The notes beneath the pieces were generated by a model, which made no database searches, was not told the DNA's origin, and was given only the letters and a program-made list of their open reading frames with translations. Positions 27,554-38,225 of a DNA stretch of 64,000 bases are shown here, one piece after another (position 1 is the first letter of the stretch; each line of letters begins with the position of its first letter). The stretch comes from JBFFMO01 sp041390025 (lineage in GTDB: Bacteria; Myxococcota_A; Bradymonadia; Bradymonadales; Bradymonadaceae), in NCBI GenBank assembly GCA_041390025.1, contig JAWKQR010000013.1, forward strand, positions 62,001-126,000. The letters run 5' to 3'. The position numbers were made by a program, and so were the translations under genes.

Positions 27554-28159
27554 TTAGTTCGAGAAGCCGGAGCTGCTTGGCGCGGCAAGGCTGATTCCGA
27601 CGAACGTGCCGATGGCCACGGCGCTGACGCCCGCGATGGTGGCGACGGTCTTCCACGTCGAGAACTCATCGACCTCGGCGCCGCTGACGTCGCTGAGGTT
27701 TTCGAGCAGATTGTACTCGGGCGAGACCAACTGATCTTGGCTCATGATGAAGTTGAAGGGCGTGACACGACGCTGTTCGCCGTCTTGTTTCACGATGTAG
27801 AGGGCGTTACCTGCCGAGACGCGCACGAGCGTGCAACCGTCTTGAGCCACCGCTGCGGGCGCGACCGTTGCGTCCGCAGTGGCGTCCGAGGCGACCGTCT
27901 CTTCGACGGGAGCGGCGGGTTGTTCGGGAGCCTCAGTTGCCTCCTCAGCGGGAGCCTCTTCGGCTTGAGCCCACATCGTCTGCGTAGGGAGCATCGCCGT
28001 AGCACCAGGGCAGTCGCCGTAGACTTCCACAACTTCTTTAGGCTCGGCGGTGGATTCGAGCTTCTCGAGCTCGCCCTTCGAGATGAAGTAGGTGTTGTAA
28101 CAAGCGGTCTGCGAGAATGCAGCGATGGTGACGAGTGCCGCGAACTTACGTTGAATCAT
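27554..28159 (-). CDS. Lipoprotein with Ala/Glu/Pro-rich linker and C-terminal transmembrane segment
   Basis: Start at ATG 28159 gives MIQRKFAALVTIAAFSQTAC with a lipobox-like QTAC. The middle (about residues 60-105) is a low-complexity linker of Ala, Glu, Pro, Thr and Val. Then comes a compact region (CTLVRVSAGNALYIVKQDGE, QRRVTPFNFIMSQDQLVSPE) and a hydrophobic C-terminal helix (TVATIAGVSAVAIGTFVGISLAA). The combination of an N-terminal lipid anchor and a C-terminal helix is unusual. A longer start 27 bases upstream is possible but lacks a signal-like beginning. Confidence 0.7.
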   Translation of the reverse strand: MIQRKFAALVTIAAFSQTACYNTYFISKGELEKLESTAEPKEVVEVYGDCPGATAMLPTQTMWAQAEEAPAEEATEAPEQPAAPVEETVASDATADATVAPAAVAQDGCTLVRVSAGNALYIVKQDGEQRRVTPFNFIMSQDQLVSPEYNLLENLSDVSGAEVDEFSTWKTVATIAGVSAVAIGTFVGISLAAPSSSGFSN

Positions 28160-28289
28160 TTCAGAACTCAGAGAGGGTCTAGGCAATTCAGGCGCCGAAT
28201 CGTAGTCGCACTGGCTCAGGTGTGCAAGTGTATGTGTTGCGTCATTGCGAACGCGAGTCGCGATGGGATAAGTAAGGGTTGGAGGTTCG

Positions 28290-28829
28290 ATGCGCTGGCT
28301 TGTTTTTTTCGCACTGTTGGTGCCGTCGCTGGCAACGGCGCAAGAGCGCTATTCCAAGTATTACAACGGATCCTTTTGGGACGTTTCGGCTCGCGCTGGC
28401 GTCAACAACGATTCAACGTACGCCTTTGACGTGGGGCTTCGCCAGTCGTTTCCGATGCTGTTGGGCGACACGCGCCTTTCGTTCCGCCAAGATCGCTTTG
28501 AACCCGACGCATTGAGCCAAGCGCACGTTGGCTTTGGTCTGCATCCACTGTACGTGTTGCTTCTGGGCAGCGACTGGATCAGTTATGTCGCCGCATCGTT
28601 TTACGTGGAGGTCGGTGGTGGAGTCGGTTTTGCCGATGGCCCTCATCCGCTGTGGACGCTTGGGACAGGGCTCGACATTCCGTTGTATGACCCGGATGTC
28701 GGGATGGCGCCCTGGCTCAATCTCCTCTACCGCTACGAGTGGACGACCGCGAGGTTGGGCGGGCAGGACCTTGATCGTCACACAGGTTTCTTAGGATTGG
28801 CATGGCGTGTAAATGGACTTCTCTGGTGA
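28290..28829 (+). CDS. Predicted outer-membrane beta-barrel protein
   Basis: Sec signal peptide MRWLVFFALLVPSLATAQ with cleavage about residue 18. The mature 160 residues alternate aromatic/hydrophobic and polar strands (FWDVSARAGVNNDSTYAFDV, VSYVAASFYVEVGGGVGFAD, PWLNLLYRYEWTTARLGGQD) and end with VNGLLW, a terminal aromatic as expected for a small barrel. GGAGG precedes ATG 28290. It is followed by the transglycosylase with a GTGA overlap, so the pair is co-transcribed. No named family. Confidence 0.65.
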   Translation: MRWLVFFALLVPSLATAQERYSKYYNGSFWDVSARAGVNNDSTYAFDVGLRQSFPMLLGDTRLSFRQDRFEPDALSQAHVGFGLHPLYVLLLGSDWISYVAASFYVEVGGGVGFADGPHPLWTLGTGLDIPLYDPDVGMAPWLNLLYRYEWTTARLGGQDLDRHTGFLGLAWRVNGLLW

Positions 28830-30853
28830 GGGCATCAACGGTCATTGGGTGCTTCGCGATCTTCTGGGCGTCAGACGCCTTCGCCCAGAATGTGACCAAG
28901 GAGACACAGGCCTTGGTATGGGAGTTGACGCCATCGACTCGGTCGGTCGCTGCAGACCTCTGGCTTCAGCGCGCGTCTGAGCTTCAGGACGCTCCGCAGG
29001 CTTACGCGACTGCGCTGTGGCGTGCCGCGGACCTCGCGCCCGAATTGTTCCCGGTCGTCCTGCTCGAGACCGCGGAGGTCGCGATGAAAACGTCCGACCT
29101 GCCGCCCGAAACCTTGGAAACCCTTCGCGCAATCAACCTTCCGGGGGCGGCGAGGATCGTCGCCTTGTCGACGTTCGCTCCCTCGATGTTGAACGTGCGC
29201 TTTCCGGCGATGATGCGGCGTCAACGTGCGAGGCTTTGGCGGGCGTGCCCGAGCGGCTGTCGGACCCCGCAAAGCAGTCATTCTTTGCAGTGTGCACGGG
29301 ACCCGATGCGTTGACTTGGGGAAAAGATCAGGGGTTTCAGCCTAACGCAGACGCGCTGATTCGCCGGGCAAGTCGCCTCAACGGCGAGGTTCGGTTCACC
29401 GCTGCAAATCAATCTCTGGATGCCGTGAACGCCGCTGAGATCGATCGTCGGCTTCGATGTGAACGCGAGTATTTGAAGGGACAAGTGGTCTTCCGGCTAC
29501 GCAAACGTGATGAAGCATTTGTGCATTGGAAAGCCGCCACGACCGAGTGCGACGATCAAGATGAGTCGTTGGAAGTTCGCGCGCTGTATGCTTACGGAAA
29601 GCGTGCGTTTGACATCGGAAAATACGACGAGGCCCATGCCGCATTCTCGAAGTTGGTGGCGAAGTTTCCACATCGATCACACGTCGACGACGCCTACGTC
29701 TACTTGGCGAGGATTGCGCGGGAGCGCGGCGATCGCGACACCGAGTTGGGGATTCTCTCAACAGTTTTGAACGAACATGCTGGCGGCGACATGGTGTTTG
29801 AGCTCGTGTGGGAGGTCCACGAAGCAACCTTTCGAGCAGGCGAATACCGGAAATTCGTGGATGCGATTGCGTCCCTGAAGTTGCCTGATCACGACAACGA
29901 GTATTTCAGCCAAGGCAGATTGGAGTATTTCGTGGGTCGTGCCCACCAGAAGCTGGGCGCGGTCGATTCGGCGCTGGCGTCGTTTCGACGGGCGTGGGCA
30001 CGCTATCCGTTCAGCTTCTACGGGTACCTCTCGCATGAGGTCTTGGTCGCAGCGGGAGAGACGCCCGTGTTGGAGGCCACATCAGGCCATCCAGCTTGGA
30101 TGGAATCGCGCACCTGGCGTTACTCTGCGCCAAATCGGTTGCTGAGAGCTGGGTTGGCGGACTTGGCTGCGCGGGCAGCCTACGGGTTGGGGAGATCCAC
30201 CGACGAGCTGTGGATGCGCGCGTGGGCGCTTGATGCGACAAACAATACCCCGTCAGTCATAACATTGTTCGACGTCGGATCCCTGGATTGCCTTGGCTGG
30301 TGGACGGTCGCGTCAGCGCGACCAGATGCGTATCGCGTGGCCCAATCCGTTTGGGGCGTTGGTGGCGTCCGCGTGTGAGGCGGAGGCCGCGCAGCTGGGC
30401 GACAAGATCTTGGATCCTGCGCTGCCCACCGCGATCATGCGCGAGGAGTCGTCCTTTATTGAAGACATTGAATCGTACGCGGGCGCTTTGGGGCTCATGC
30501 AGCTGATGCCACGCACCGCACTTGGACACGACGACGACATCGACGGAGACGCAACACCCGAACGTCTTAAGACCGCCCAGGTCAACGTGCGCGTGGGCGT
30601 CGATCACCTGTTTTGGTTGGCGAAGCGGTTTAACGGCCACCCTGCCCTCATCGCAGCCGCATACAATGCCGGTGGCGGAGCGGTTGGGAAGTGGCTCAAC
30701 AAGCAACCCAATGACGACATCGCGCTGTTTGTCGAAGACATCCCACCCCTGCAGACGCGCGATTACACCAAGCGTGTCATGGGGAGCTATGCGGCATACC
30801 AGTACCTCGCGGGGCAAAAGCTCGATCCGCGAATCTTGATGCCGGCCCGTTAG
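28826..30853 (+). CDS. Soluble lytic transglycosylase (Slt-type), two frameshifts
   Basis: GTG 28826 overlaps the preceding stop (GTGA) and gives a Sec signal VRASTVIGCFAIFWASDAFA. Frame changes at about 29175 and 30290 must be corrected. The long middle is alpha-superhelical with TPR-like pairs (FDIGKYDEAHAAFSKLVAKF, HRSHVDDAYVYLARIARERG, AYGKRAF), like the Slt70 U-domain. The C-terminal catalytic domain (about 30420-30840) shows AIMREESSFIEDIESYAGAL with the catalytic Glu in REESSF, GLMQLMPRTA, AAAYNAGGGAVGKWL and TRDYTKRVMGSYAAYQYL. About 670 residues. Cleaves peptidoglycan glycan strands in the periplasm, forming 1,6-anhydro ends. Convergent with the Omp85-like gene, with stop codons overlapping. 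Confidence 0.88.
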
Positions 30854-32139
30854 AAGAACTGTTGAACGCCAAACGAGAGGGGTGTGGTGCCCGTGCCTTT
30901 GAGCGGCAAGGCATAGTCGATGCGGGCGCCAAACCGGTAGATCTTCGGGCTTAGGATCCGAAGGCCGATTCCCGCGGAGATGCCGTCGGGCTGCCACAAC
31001 TGACTGGCGCGCGACGACACGCCAACGGCGTCCAGAAACACAATGTGTTGAAGCACCAGCCAACGGTAGTCCAAGGAAGGGACACGGTATTCGGTGTTCA
31101 TGTACCAGTACATGGGGCCGCGAAATCGAGAGTCATAGAACCCCCTGACGGTGTCCAAACCACCAAGGAAGAACTGGTTCTCGATGTGTTCCGCGGATGT
31201 AAAGCCAAGCCCAACGCGCGCACCGATGTTTTGTTTCCAAGGAAGGCGAGCGAATGCCAAGAGCTGCGAGCCCACCTCCACGTAGCTCTCGGACGACCCC
31301 CAAAGCTCGTGGGAGACCGAGAGTCCTTGTGAGAATTCGAGGCCTTCCCGGAAATAGCTGTCCTCGTCAATCCGGCCCAACGTGACATTGACGTTCGCGA
31401 TCCCGTGCTGTTGGTCGGCCGGCAGGCCTTGCGCTCGTTGCAGGGCGGCCGTGTCGTCGTCCACAAGGTCGAGCGAGAAACCATCGTGTTGCAAGGAGAT
31501 GCCGCCGCCATACCTCAGACGGTTGCTGACCTCTTTGTTGGCGATGATATTGACGAGGCGACGCTCTCGCAGATACCCACCTTCGACCTCGCCCTTGTCG
31601 TTGAAGAGGTACCGCAACCGGTTCGCCCACCAGAATTGTCCACCAAAGAACAGTCGTTCGTCGAGGAATCTCGGGTCGTAAAACCACAGGACAAAGGAGT
31701 TCGTGTCGCCGAGGCGCTGGTAGCGAAAACCTGCCTCAAGGTACTTTCCAAACAGGTTGACGTCATAGATCCCCGCGAGCAGGCTAAACAGGTCGCCACC
31801 GAAGCTGACGTTAAAAAACGGCAAGATGGTCCAGCGTTCATCCACTGAGATGACCACACGCACGTTGACGCCCGAGGGGTCAGCGGGAATCAGGGTGTAT
31901 TCAGCGGTGCGAAACAGCCCCATGTTCTTTAGGCGTTGAATGCTCTCGGTGAGTTGCGACTTCGTGACCAAACCCCCGTCTTTGAAAAGCAGCTCACGCG
32001 TGACCACGCGGCGTTCCGTGCGGTCGAGTCCCTGAATCTCGATGGTCTCGACCCGCCAGACTTCGCGGGTCGGAATGTCCTGTGCGGCAATGTGGAGCGG
32101 CAATACGAAAAGGAGGACCGCCAACCAGAAGGCCTTCAT
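30850..32139 (-). CDS. Omp85-like outer-membrane protein: one POTRA plus beta-barrel
   Basis: 429 residues with signal peptide MKAFWLAVLLFVLPLHIAA. Residues about 28-105 form one POTRA-like domain (IEIQGLDRTERRVVTRELLF, LKNMGLFRTAEYTLIPADPS, VNVRVVISVDERWTILPFFN). The rest is a bacterial-surface-antigen barrel: FFLGGLDTVRGFYDSRFRGP contains the Omp85 lid motif (VRGF), and the chain ends VQQFF with a C-terminal phenylalanine. One POTRA and this length are closer to TamA-short/Toc75-like or BamA-related proteins than to BamA itself. Coupled by ATGA to the upstream sigma-54 activator. Confidence 0.88.
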   Translation of the reverse strand: MKAFWLAVLLFVLPLHIAAQDIPTREVWRVETIEIQGLDRTERRVVTRELLFKDGGLVTKSQLTESIQRLKNMGLFRTAEYTLIPADPSGVNVRVVISVDERWTILPFFNVSFGGDLFSLLAGIYDVNLFGKYLEAGFRYQRLGDTNSFVLWFYDPRFLDERLFFGGQFWWANRLRYLFNDKGEVEGGYLRERRLVNIIANKEVSNRLRYGGGISLQHDGFSLDLVDDDTAALQRAQGLPADQQHGIANVNVTLGRIDEDSYFREGLEFSQGLSVSHELWGSSESYVEVGSQLLAFARLPWKQNIGARVGLGFTSAEHIENQFFLGGLDTVRGFYDSRFRGPMYWYMNTEYRVPSLDYRWLVLQHIVFLDAVGVSSRASQLWQPDGISAGIGLRILSPKIYRFGARIDYALPLKGTGTTPLSFGVQQFF

Positions 32140-33642
32140 CGGTCTTCCTCAAGTCCGAAATCCGCCACTTTCCGGATCAGATTTCGGCGGCTCACACCGA
32201 GGTCTCGTGCGGCTTGCGACTTGTTCCAGTTCGTGCGCTTGAGCACCTCAAGGATCATATGGCGTTCGAGCGCTTCGACAGCATCAGGCAGGGTCAGGTT
32301 TGCAGTGGCCATGTCTGCAAAGCTGTTTCGGGACTTCGACGAGAGCTGAATGTAAGTGTCCTCGATCACCTTGTCTTCACCCGAGAGGATGACGAGCTTT
32401 TCGAGCTCGTTCTCCAGCTCGCGAACGTTGCCTGGCCATGCGTGGCTCATCAATCGCTCAAGTGCGGCGGGTGCAAGCGTTTTTCGTGGCAAGTCGTGTC
32501 GGAGCGCGGCACGTGCGATGAAGTAGTCCGCGAGCAGTGGGATGTCCTCTCGACGATGACGCAGTGGCGGCGCGGTGACAGTGATGACGTTGATACGAAA
32601 GAACAGGTCCTCTCGGAATGCGCCTCGTTTGACCTCGTCGCGTAAATCACGATTTGTCGCGCAAAGGACACGGACATCAACCTTCCGGAACGACGTATCG
32701 CCGACGGGCAAGAAAGTTCCCTCTTGCAAGACGCGCAGCAGCTTGACCTGCAGGGGCATCGTCATCTCGCCGATTTCGTCGAGGAAGAATGTGCCATGGT
32801 TGGCCATCTCGAAGAGGCCTTCACGGTCGCGGTGGGCGCCCGAGAACGCTCCTTTGCGGTGACCGAAGAGCTCACTCTCTATCAGCTCGCCCGGAATCGC
32901 CGCGACGTTTTGCACGACAAATGGGAGCTCCACCCGCGGACTGTTCTTGTGGAGCGCGCGCGCGATGAGCTCTTTGCCTGTACCGTTTTCGCCTTGAATG
33001 AGGACGGTACTGTTCGAACCAGCGATCCGGCGCAAGATCCTGAATAGCTTCTGCATTTCGTCACTTCGGCCGACCATGTCTCCGAATCGGTCGGCAAGTA
33101 GCGCCTCGGGTTCGATGATCTCGTCGCCGTGGTTCTCGATGTCCGATGCAATCGCCACGCAACAAACCGTGAATGACATCTCGTTTGCGGCGGTCAAGGC
33201 GTGGAACATCGTCGACCCACGCTTCAGTTGCCGAAGCGTCCAAACCCGCGAGCGCGAGTGAATCCGTGACGCGATGAACACCGGGACTCGCGTCCTCGGC
33301 GTGGAAGAAGCCCGACGCGTAAACGACCGCGAGCGTATGCTGCTTTCGCACGATCGGCACCGAAATGGCGCTCAGTCCAACGTGGCAGCGCTTGGGCTTG
33401 TGCTCGTCGTTGTCCACCCAACTTTGAATGGCGGCTGCGCAGGTGCGTGTCGATCCTTGCGCCGAGCGATTGGCGGCGAAGTGCTCGCAGATCGGACGTG
33501 CACCCATGTTTCCGGGGCGTGGGAAGGTCACGATTTGGCCGTCGACGCTGGCGATGCCGACCCACACCCCCCACTCCTCCTGAATGTATCGCGCGATGCG
33601 TCTCGCCGCGGGCAGGAGCGCGGCGTGCGTCCAGTTAATCAT
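32136..33642 (-). CDS. Sigma-54 activator with N-terminal PocR-like sensor domain (one frameshift)
   Basis: ATG 33642. Residues about 20-150 match the PocR ligand-binding layout (ICEHFAANRSAQGSTRTCAA, KRCHVGLSAISVPIV, VVYASGFF), a small-molecule sensor with conserved Cys. The frame breaks about 33175 (RDVIHGLL joins VAIASDIENHGDEIIEPE in the sister frame). The AAA+ domain follows: MVGRSDEMQKLFRILRRIAG, Walker A GENGTGKE, ESELFGHRKGAFSGAHRDRE, FLDEIGE, HAWPGNVRELENELE, with a C-terminal Fis-type HTH (NKSQAARDLGVSRRNLIRKV). The sigma-54 loop is GAFSGA rather than GAFTGA. Length about 500. Its stop overlaps the Omp85-like gene's start, so it may control that gene. Confidence 0.87.
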
Positions 33643-33771
33643 TTTCCGACTCTACGCTGGATGGTGGGATAATCCAACGAACGCCCAAAGTTCGCAACGC
33701 CTGATATCGATTGTGTGCGGTGGTCAAACGGTGTTAGGAATGGGCGCACTAGATATTGAATCGGAGGATGC

Positions 33772-34326
33772 ATGGCCGAGAAACAAGGATGCAGCACGAT
33801 TGTCGTCGTGTTGGTGTCGGCATTTGCCTTTGTTGTGGGTGCACTGGGCGGCGCTGCCGCACTCTATTTCGTGGTCCAAGGTGACCCTTCAATCATTGGT
33901 GTCGAGCCCACCGTAACCGTGGTCGAAAAGACCACCACGGTGGAGACCAAGCCCGTTGGGCAGACGCCTGACTACGGATTGTTGTATCCCATCGAAGAGA
34001 CGCTGCGCATTCAAGGCAAGCTTCCGCCTGAGTCCGTGACGAACATGGTCAAGGACAAACGGTATTCGCTGCGAGAGTGCTACCAGTCTGGGTTGGACAA
34101 GGATCCCACGCTTAAGGGCGAGATTTCGGTGCAATTCACGGTCTCGGGTGACACGGGACGCGTTATCGCTGCTCTTGAGCGCAACACGGACATCGGCAAC
34201 AAAGTTGTCCGCGACTGCATCATCAACAACATCAAGGGGTGGCAGCTTGCCTCGACAAAGGCCGGCGACTCCGTCGTGCGTTTTGATATGCTGTTGATTC
34301 CGTTGGCGAGTGCCCCGACCGAGTAG
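33772..34326 (+). CDS. AgmX/PglI C-terminal domain protein, single membrane pass
   Basis: ATG 33772 with GGAGG about 5 bases upstream. The N-terminal helix (STIVVVLVSAFAFVVGALGG then AAALYFVVQG) anchors it, followed by a Thr/Val/Glu spacer and a domain with SLRECYQSGLDKDPTLKGEI, SVQFTVSGDTGRVIAALE, KVVRDCIINNIKGWQLAS: the AgmX/PglI C-terminal (TonB_C-like) domain found in myxobacterial gliding and pilus proteins. It pushes into the periplasm and probably contacts an outer-membrane partner. 184 residues. Convergent with mltG with 1 base between the stops. Confidence 0.82.
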   Translation: MAEKQGCSTIVVVLVSAFAFVVGALGGAAALYFVVQGDPSIIGVEPTVTVVEKTTTVETKPVGQTPDYGLLYPIEETLRIQGKLPPESVTNMVKDKRYSLRECYQSGLDKDPTLKGEISVQFTVSGDTGRVIAALERNTDIGNKVVRDCIINNIKGWQLASTKAGDSVVRFDMLLIPLASAPTE

Positions 34327-34327
34327 G

Positions 34328-35392
34328 TTATTTCAGAAACTTCCGCACGGCTTTTCGATGCTCTTCGAACGTCTGTGTGAAGTGGTGGCGCCCCGTCCCG
34401 TCGCGTTTCGCGACAAAGAAAAGGTATTTGAAATCTTCTGGGGATTCCGAGGGCATCAGCGCGGCCTCTAGGCTGCTGCGCCCTGGATTGGCGATGGGTC
34501 CAGGTGGCAAGCCATCGATGACATACGTCGAGTAACGATTCAGTGGGTCTTTGCAGTATTTTGGATGTGGAATGGCCTTGTAGGTGTCCTCGCCGTAGAC
34601 GCAGGTGGGGTCGGTCTGCAGTTTCATCTTCTTGTCGATGCGATTCAGAAAGACGCGAGAAATCACGGCACGTTCTGCCTTGGCACCTGACTCGCGTTCA
34701 ATCAGAGACGCCAAAGTGACGACATCGCCGGGCGATAGTCCTCTCGACGCCGCCTTCTGGATTGCGTCGGGATGCTGGGCGAGGAGTGCGTTCCACACCT
34801 CGAAATGACGGGCGACCATACGTTGGGCGATTTCGGCCGCGGATGCCCCTAAACGAAACCGATAGGTGTCTGGAAAGAGGTAGCCCTCCAAGGATTCTGC
34901 TGTAATTCCATGGTCTTCAAGGAGCGACGTGTCTTTCGCCGCCCGAAGGAATTCAGAGCGCGACACGATTGCCGCCTCGTCGAGCCGGTCGGCGATGTGA
35001 AAGATGGTCAATCCTTCGGGGATGGTGACCGTGACCTCGTCCGCCTCGCCGCCTTTTGACAAGGACTCTGCCAGGGTGTCGAGGGCGAGCGGCCCCACAA
35101 AGGTATAGCGTCCGGCCTTGACTCTCTCAGGCAGTCCGGTGCGACGGGCCCAGAGGTCGAAGTAGACTGGTTTGCGCACGACGTCGTTGCTTCGCAGGAT
35201 TTCGACCACTGCCGACCAATTGCTTCCCTGGGGAATCACAACATGGACGGTGTTGCCGCTTGGGAGAACCGGTGACTCCAAGAAGTTGCGAACATCAAGG
35301 GCAACGATCGCGCCTGCCAGCAACACGACGCTGACCGCGAAAACCACGATCGAGCGCAGGCACCCCCGAGATGGTTTCTCCGATGACTTCAA
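34328..35392 (-). CDS. mltG: Endolytic murein transglycosylase MltG
   Basis: Inner-membrane terminase of peptidoglycan synthesis. Short cytoplasmic tail, transmembrane helix about residues 12-31 (LRSIVVFAVSVVLLAGAIVA), LysM-like subdomain (VVIPQGSNWSAVVEILRSND), then YceG core: TIPEGLTIFHIADRL, LEGYLFPDTYRF, LASLIERESGAKAERAVISR (catalytic Glu about 232), VFLNRI and QTDPTCVYG, PLNRYSTYVIDGLPPGPIAN, PGRSSLEAAL. 354 residues, standard. The start overlaps the ruvX stop (ATGA), the ruvX-mltG order being common. Confidence 0.96.
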   Translation of the reverse strand: MKSSEKPSRGCLRSIVVFAVSVVLLAGAIVALDVRNFLESPVLPSGNTVHVVIPQGSNWSAVVEILRSNDVVRKPVYFDLWARRTGLPERVKAGRYTFVGPLALDTLAESLSKGGEADEVTVTIPEGLTIFHIADRLDEAAIVSRSEFLRAAKDTSLLEDHGITAESLEGYLFPDTYRFRLGASAAEIAQRMVARHFEVWNALLAQHPDAIQKAASRGLSPGDVVTLASLIERESGAKAERAVISRVFLNRIDKKMKLQTDPTCVYGEDTYKAIPHPKYCKDPLNRYSTYVIDGLPPGPIANPGRSSLEAALMPSESPEDFKYLFFVAKRDGTGRHHFTQTFEEHRKAVRKFLK

Positions 35393-35808
35393 CGCTTCGA
35401 ATCCAGAAATGCTTCAAGTATCTGTTGAGCGGCGATGGCGTCGACTTGTTCTTTGCGCTTTTGCCCGCGCACCCCGGCTTCGTCTAGGAGGTGATTTGCC
35501 ATGACCGTGGTAAGTCGTTCGTCCACGAGCTCGACCGCGATGTCCATATTGTGTTCGGCGAGTTTTGCCTCCAGTGACGCTTTGAAGCTTCTAGAGCGTT
35601 TGGACGCGGCGCCTTCCCGGCCTTTGAGGTCCACCGGCAGCCCGATGACGACGGTGTCAAAATCCTCTTCGGTGAGGCGTTCGATCACATGCTCGAAACA
35701 GCGTGATGCATCCACGACCTCACTTGGGAGCGCGAATGTACGGTCGGCGTCCGTTACGGCTACACCAATCCGTCGCGTGCCAACATCCAATGCCATGATT
35801 TTCGCCAT
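35389..35808 (-). CDS. ruvX: RuvX/YqgF Holliday junction resolvase-like nuclease
   Basis: RNase H-fold enzyme needed for 16S rRNA 5'-end maturation in E. coli and proposed as a resolvase. ATG 35808 gives MAKIMALDVGTRRIGVAVTD, with the first acidic residue in ALDVG, then VIGLPVDLKGREG, VELVDERLTTVMANHLL and QVDAIAAQQILEAFL (terminal acidic). 139 residues. A longer frame extends back 51 bases but lacks the conserved start. Coupled to mltG. Confidence 0.95.
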   Translation of the reverse strand: MAKIMALDVGTRRIGVAVTDADRTFALPSEVVDASRCFEHVIERLTEEDFDTVVIGLPVDLKGREGAASKRSRSFKASLEAKLAEHNMDIAVELVDERLTTVMANHLLDEAGVRGQKRKEQVDAIAAQQILEAFLDSKR

Positions 35809-35875
35809 GCTCGCCCTTCCTTGCCGCGCGTGGTTAAACGTGCGAACAATCGCGCACAATTTCCAGTGACACTAC

Positions 35876-38225
35876 ATGTACGCTTACTTAGCCGATTTTA
35901 TCGTCCGATTTCGAGTGTCGATCCTCGCCTTGGTGACGCTTTTTTCACTCGCTGGACTGACGAAGGTCCCGCAGCTCGCGTTTGACTTCACCCCGCAGCA
36001 GCTGTTTCGGTCATCGTCGGATGTCTTGGAACAGCGGGAGCGCTTCGCCGACACATTCGGTCGCGAAGACAATTTGGTGACGATCTTGGTCGAGGCGCCG
36101 ACTGTCTGGACGCCTCAGACGTTGGAATGGATGCGCGACACCACAGTTCGGCTCAAGGACGTCAACGGCGTCAAGAATACCGAGTCTTTGGCCACGCTTG
36201 AGATTCCGAGGGGTTCAGACGGGGTGATGACGACCACACCCATCTTGCCCTCACAGGGGCCGGTGACAGCCGACGAGACCGCTTCGCTCAAGGCGTTGGC
36301 CGGTGAGGAGCCGCTGATTCGTGGTCAGGCCGTGAGCGAGGACGGCACTGTTGCCATCATCATGGTGTGGCTCAAAGACGAGATTCAGGATGTCACAGTC
36401 ATCAACCAGGCGGTGAAGGACCTTCAGGCGAGCGTGGACAGCCATCGCGCGCCACCAGGCGTGGACGTTCGATTGACGGGGATTCCGTACCTGCGCCAAG
36501 AAATCGTCGAAAACCTCAAACGCCAACAATTGACGTTTATCCCGGGCACAGCGCTGGCTTATCTGGTCATTTTGGCGTTCATGTTCCGACGGTTTTCTGG
36601 CGTGTTCTTGCCCTTGGCCGTCGTGGGTGTGACGTGCATTGGTGCGGCTTGGATGCTGGTTTCGACCGATTCGCCCATCAACATCATCAACAATGTGTTG
36701 CCAAGCCTCGTGTTCATCATCGGCGTTTCGGACGCGATTCATATGTTGGTGCGCGACGCCGAGGAGATTGACGACGGGCTGGAGCGTCTAGACGCCATCC
36801 GTGCGATGGTTCGGCACACCGGAGCGGCGTGTCTGCTCACGAGCCTGACCACGGCAGTGGGCTTCTTCTCGCTGGTCGCGGCAGACACACAAATCCTGCA
36901 AGATTTCGGGTGGCAAGCGGGGCTCTCCGTCGTTTTTGCCTACATCGTCACGCTGTTTTGTTTGCCCGCGGCGCTGAGTTTTCTCAAGCCTGTCTATCGC
37001 GCACCGCGCGATGTTTCGAAGACACCCCCCATTGACCGGTTTCTGGACTGGCTTGGACATTGGGCGGTGCGCAAGCCGTGGTATTTTATCCTCAGCGCGT
37101 TGATAGTGACGTGCGTCGCAGGCTTCTTCGCGTGGAGGGTCGAGATCGACACGGTGTTGCTCGAGGTCTACGAGCATGATCATCCCACCTACCAGAACAT
37201 CTTGTTGGCCGAACAGAAGCTAGGCGGCATTCTTCCCGTCGAAATCAGCATGGAGCACGAGGACTTGGACGCCTTCAAGGACCCCGCGCGTTTCGCAAAG
37301 ATCGCGGAGCTTGAGCAGTTCGCGCGCAAGCAAAGCATTGTACTCTCGACGCAAAGCCTGGTCGATTTCCATCAAGCGGCGCGCGCTGCGTTACTCGACG
37401 ACGTCAAGGAGCGAGACAATCTTCCCGATTCACGCGAGCAGATCGAACAGATTCAACTTCTGATTGCTGGGGCGCCAGATGCGCAAACGGGGCCTGGTCG
37501 TTTCATGACGACCGACTTTCGCCATGCGCGACTGTTGATGCGCGTCGCTGACAAAGGTGCCAAGGCTCAATTGGGGCTCGGACGCGCGCTCAAAGAGGAA
37601 TTGGCGCGCTTGTTCCCGCCCGAGTCCGGTGTGCGATTTGCGCTGACAGGCGATGCTTACGTGGCGTCGCTTTCTCTGGACAGCTTCATTCGGGACCTGT
37701 TCTACAGCTTGCTCCTGGCCATGGTGATCATCTTTGGGATGATGACGGCCGTGTTTCGCTCGTTCAAGCTGGGGTTGGTCAGCGTCCTGCCCAACGTCAT
37801 TCCGTTGTTGATGACGTTTGGTTACATGGGCATGCGCGACATCGACCTGAATACGACGACGATTATCACCTTCGCGATATCACTGGGATTGGCAGTCGAT
37901 GACACGATCCACTTTCTGGCGCGGTTCCAAGAGGAGCGCGCGCACGGAAACTCGGTCCATGATGCGGTCATTGCCACGTATCAAGGGGCTGGGCGCGCGA
38001 TTATGCTCACGAGTCTGATGCTCTTGGTGGGTCTTGTTGTCCTGATGTTCAGCGACTTTGTGCCGACTCGACTGTTTGGCACGCTGACGTCCATCACGAT
38101 TGCGGGCGCGATTTTTGGGAGACCTGATCCTCCTGCCACCGCTGTTGTACCTGGTCTATCGCAAGGAAGACGCGTTGAACCAACCACGGACCGCCGTTTC
38201 AGACGGTTTGGAGAACACGTTATAG
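35876..38225 (+). CDS. MMPL/RND-superfamily transporter (one frameshift at the C-terminus)
   Basis: About 780 residues with 12 predicted helices and two large periplasmic loops. ATG 35876, first helix SILALVTLFSLAGLTKVPQL. Sterol-sensing/MMPL repeats are seen: NVLPSLVFIIGVSDAIHMLV with an Asp inside TM4, and ISLGLAVDDTIHFLARFQEE with the paired acidic site in TM10. As given the frame runs to 38605 in nonsense; removing one base about 38118 gives GDLILLPPLLYLVYRKEDAL and a stop at 38223-38225. Substrate unknown; hopanoid or lipid exporters (HpnN-like) share the layout, which is inference. It overlaps the convergent glycoside-hydrolase gene by 70 bases. Confidence 0.88.
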
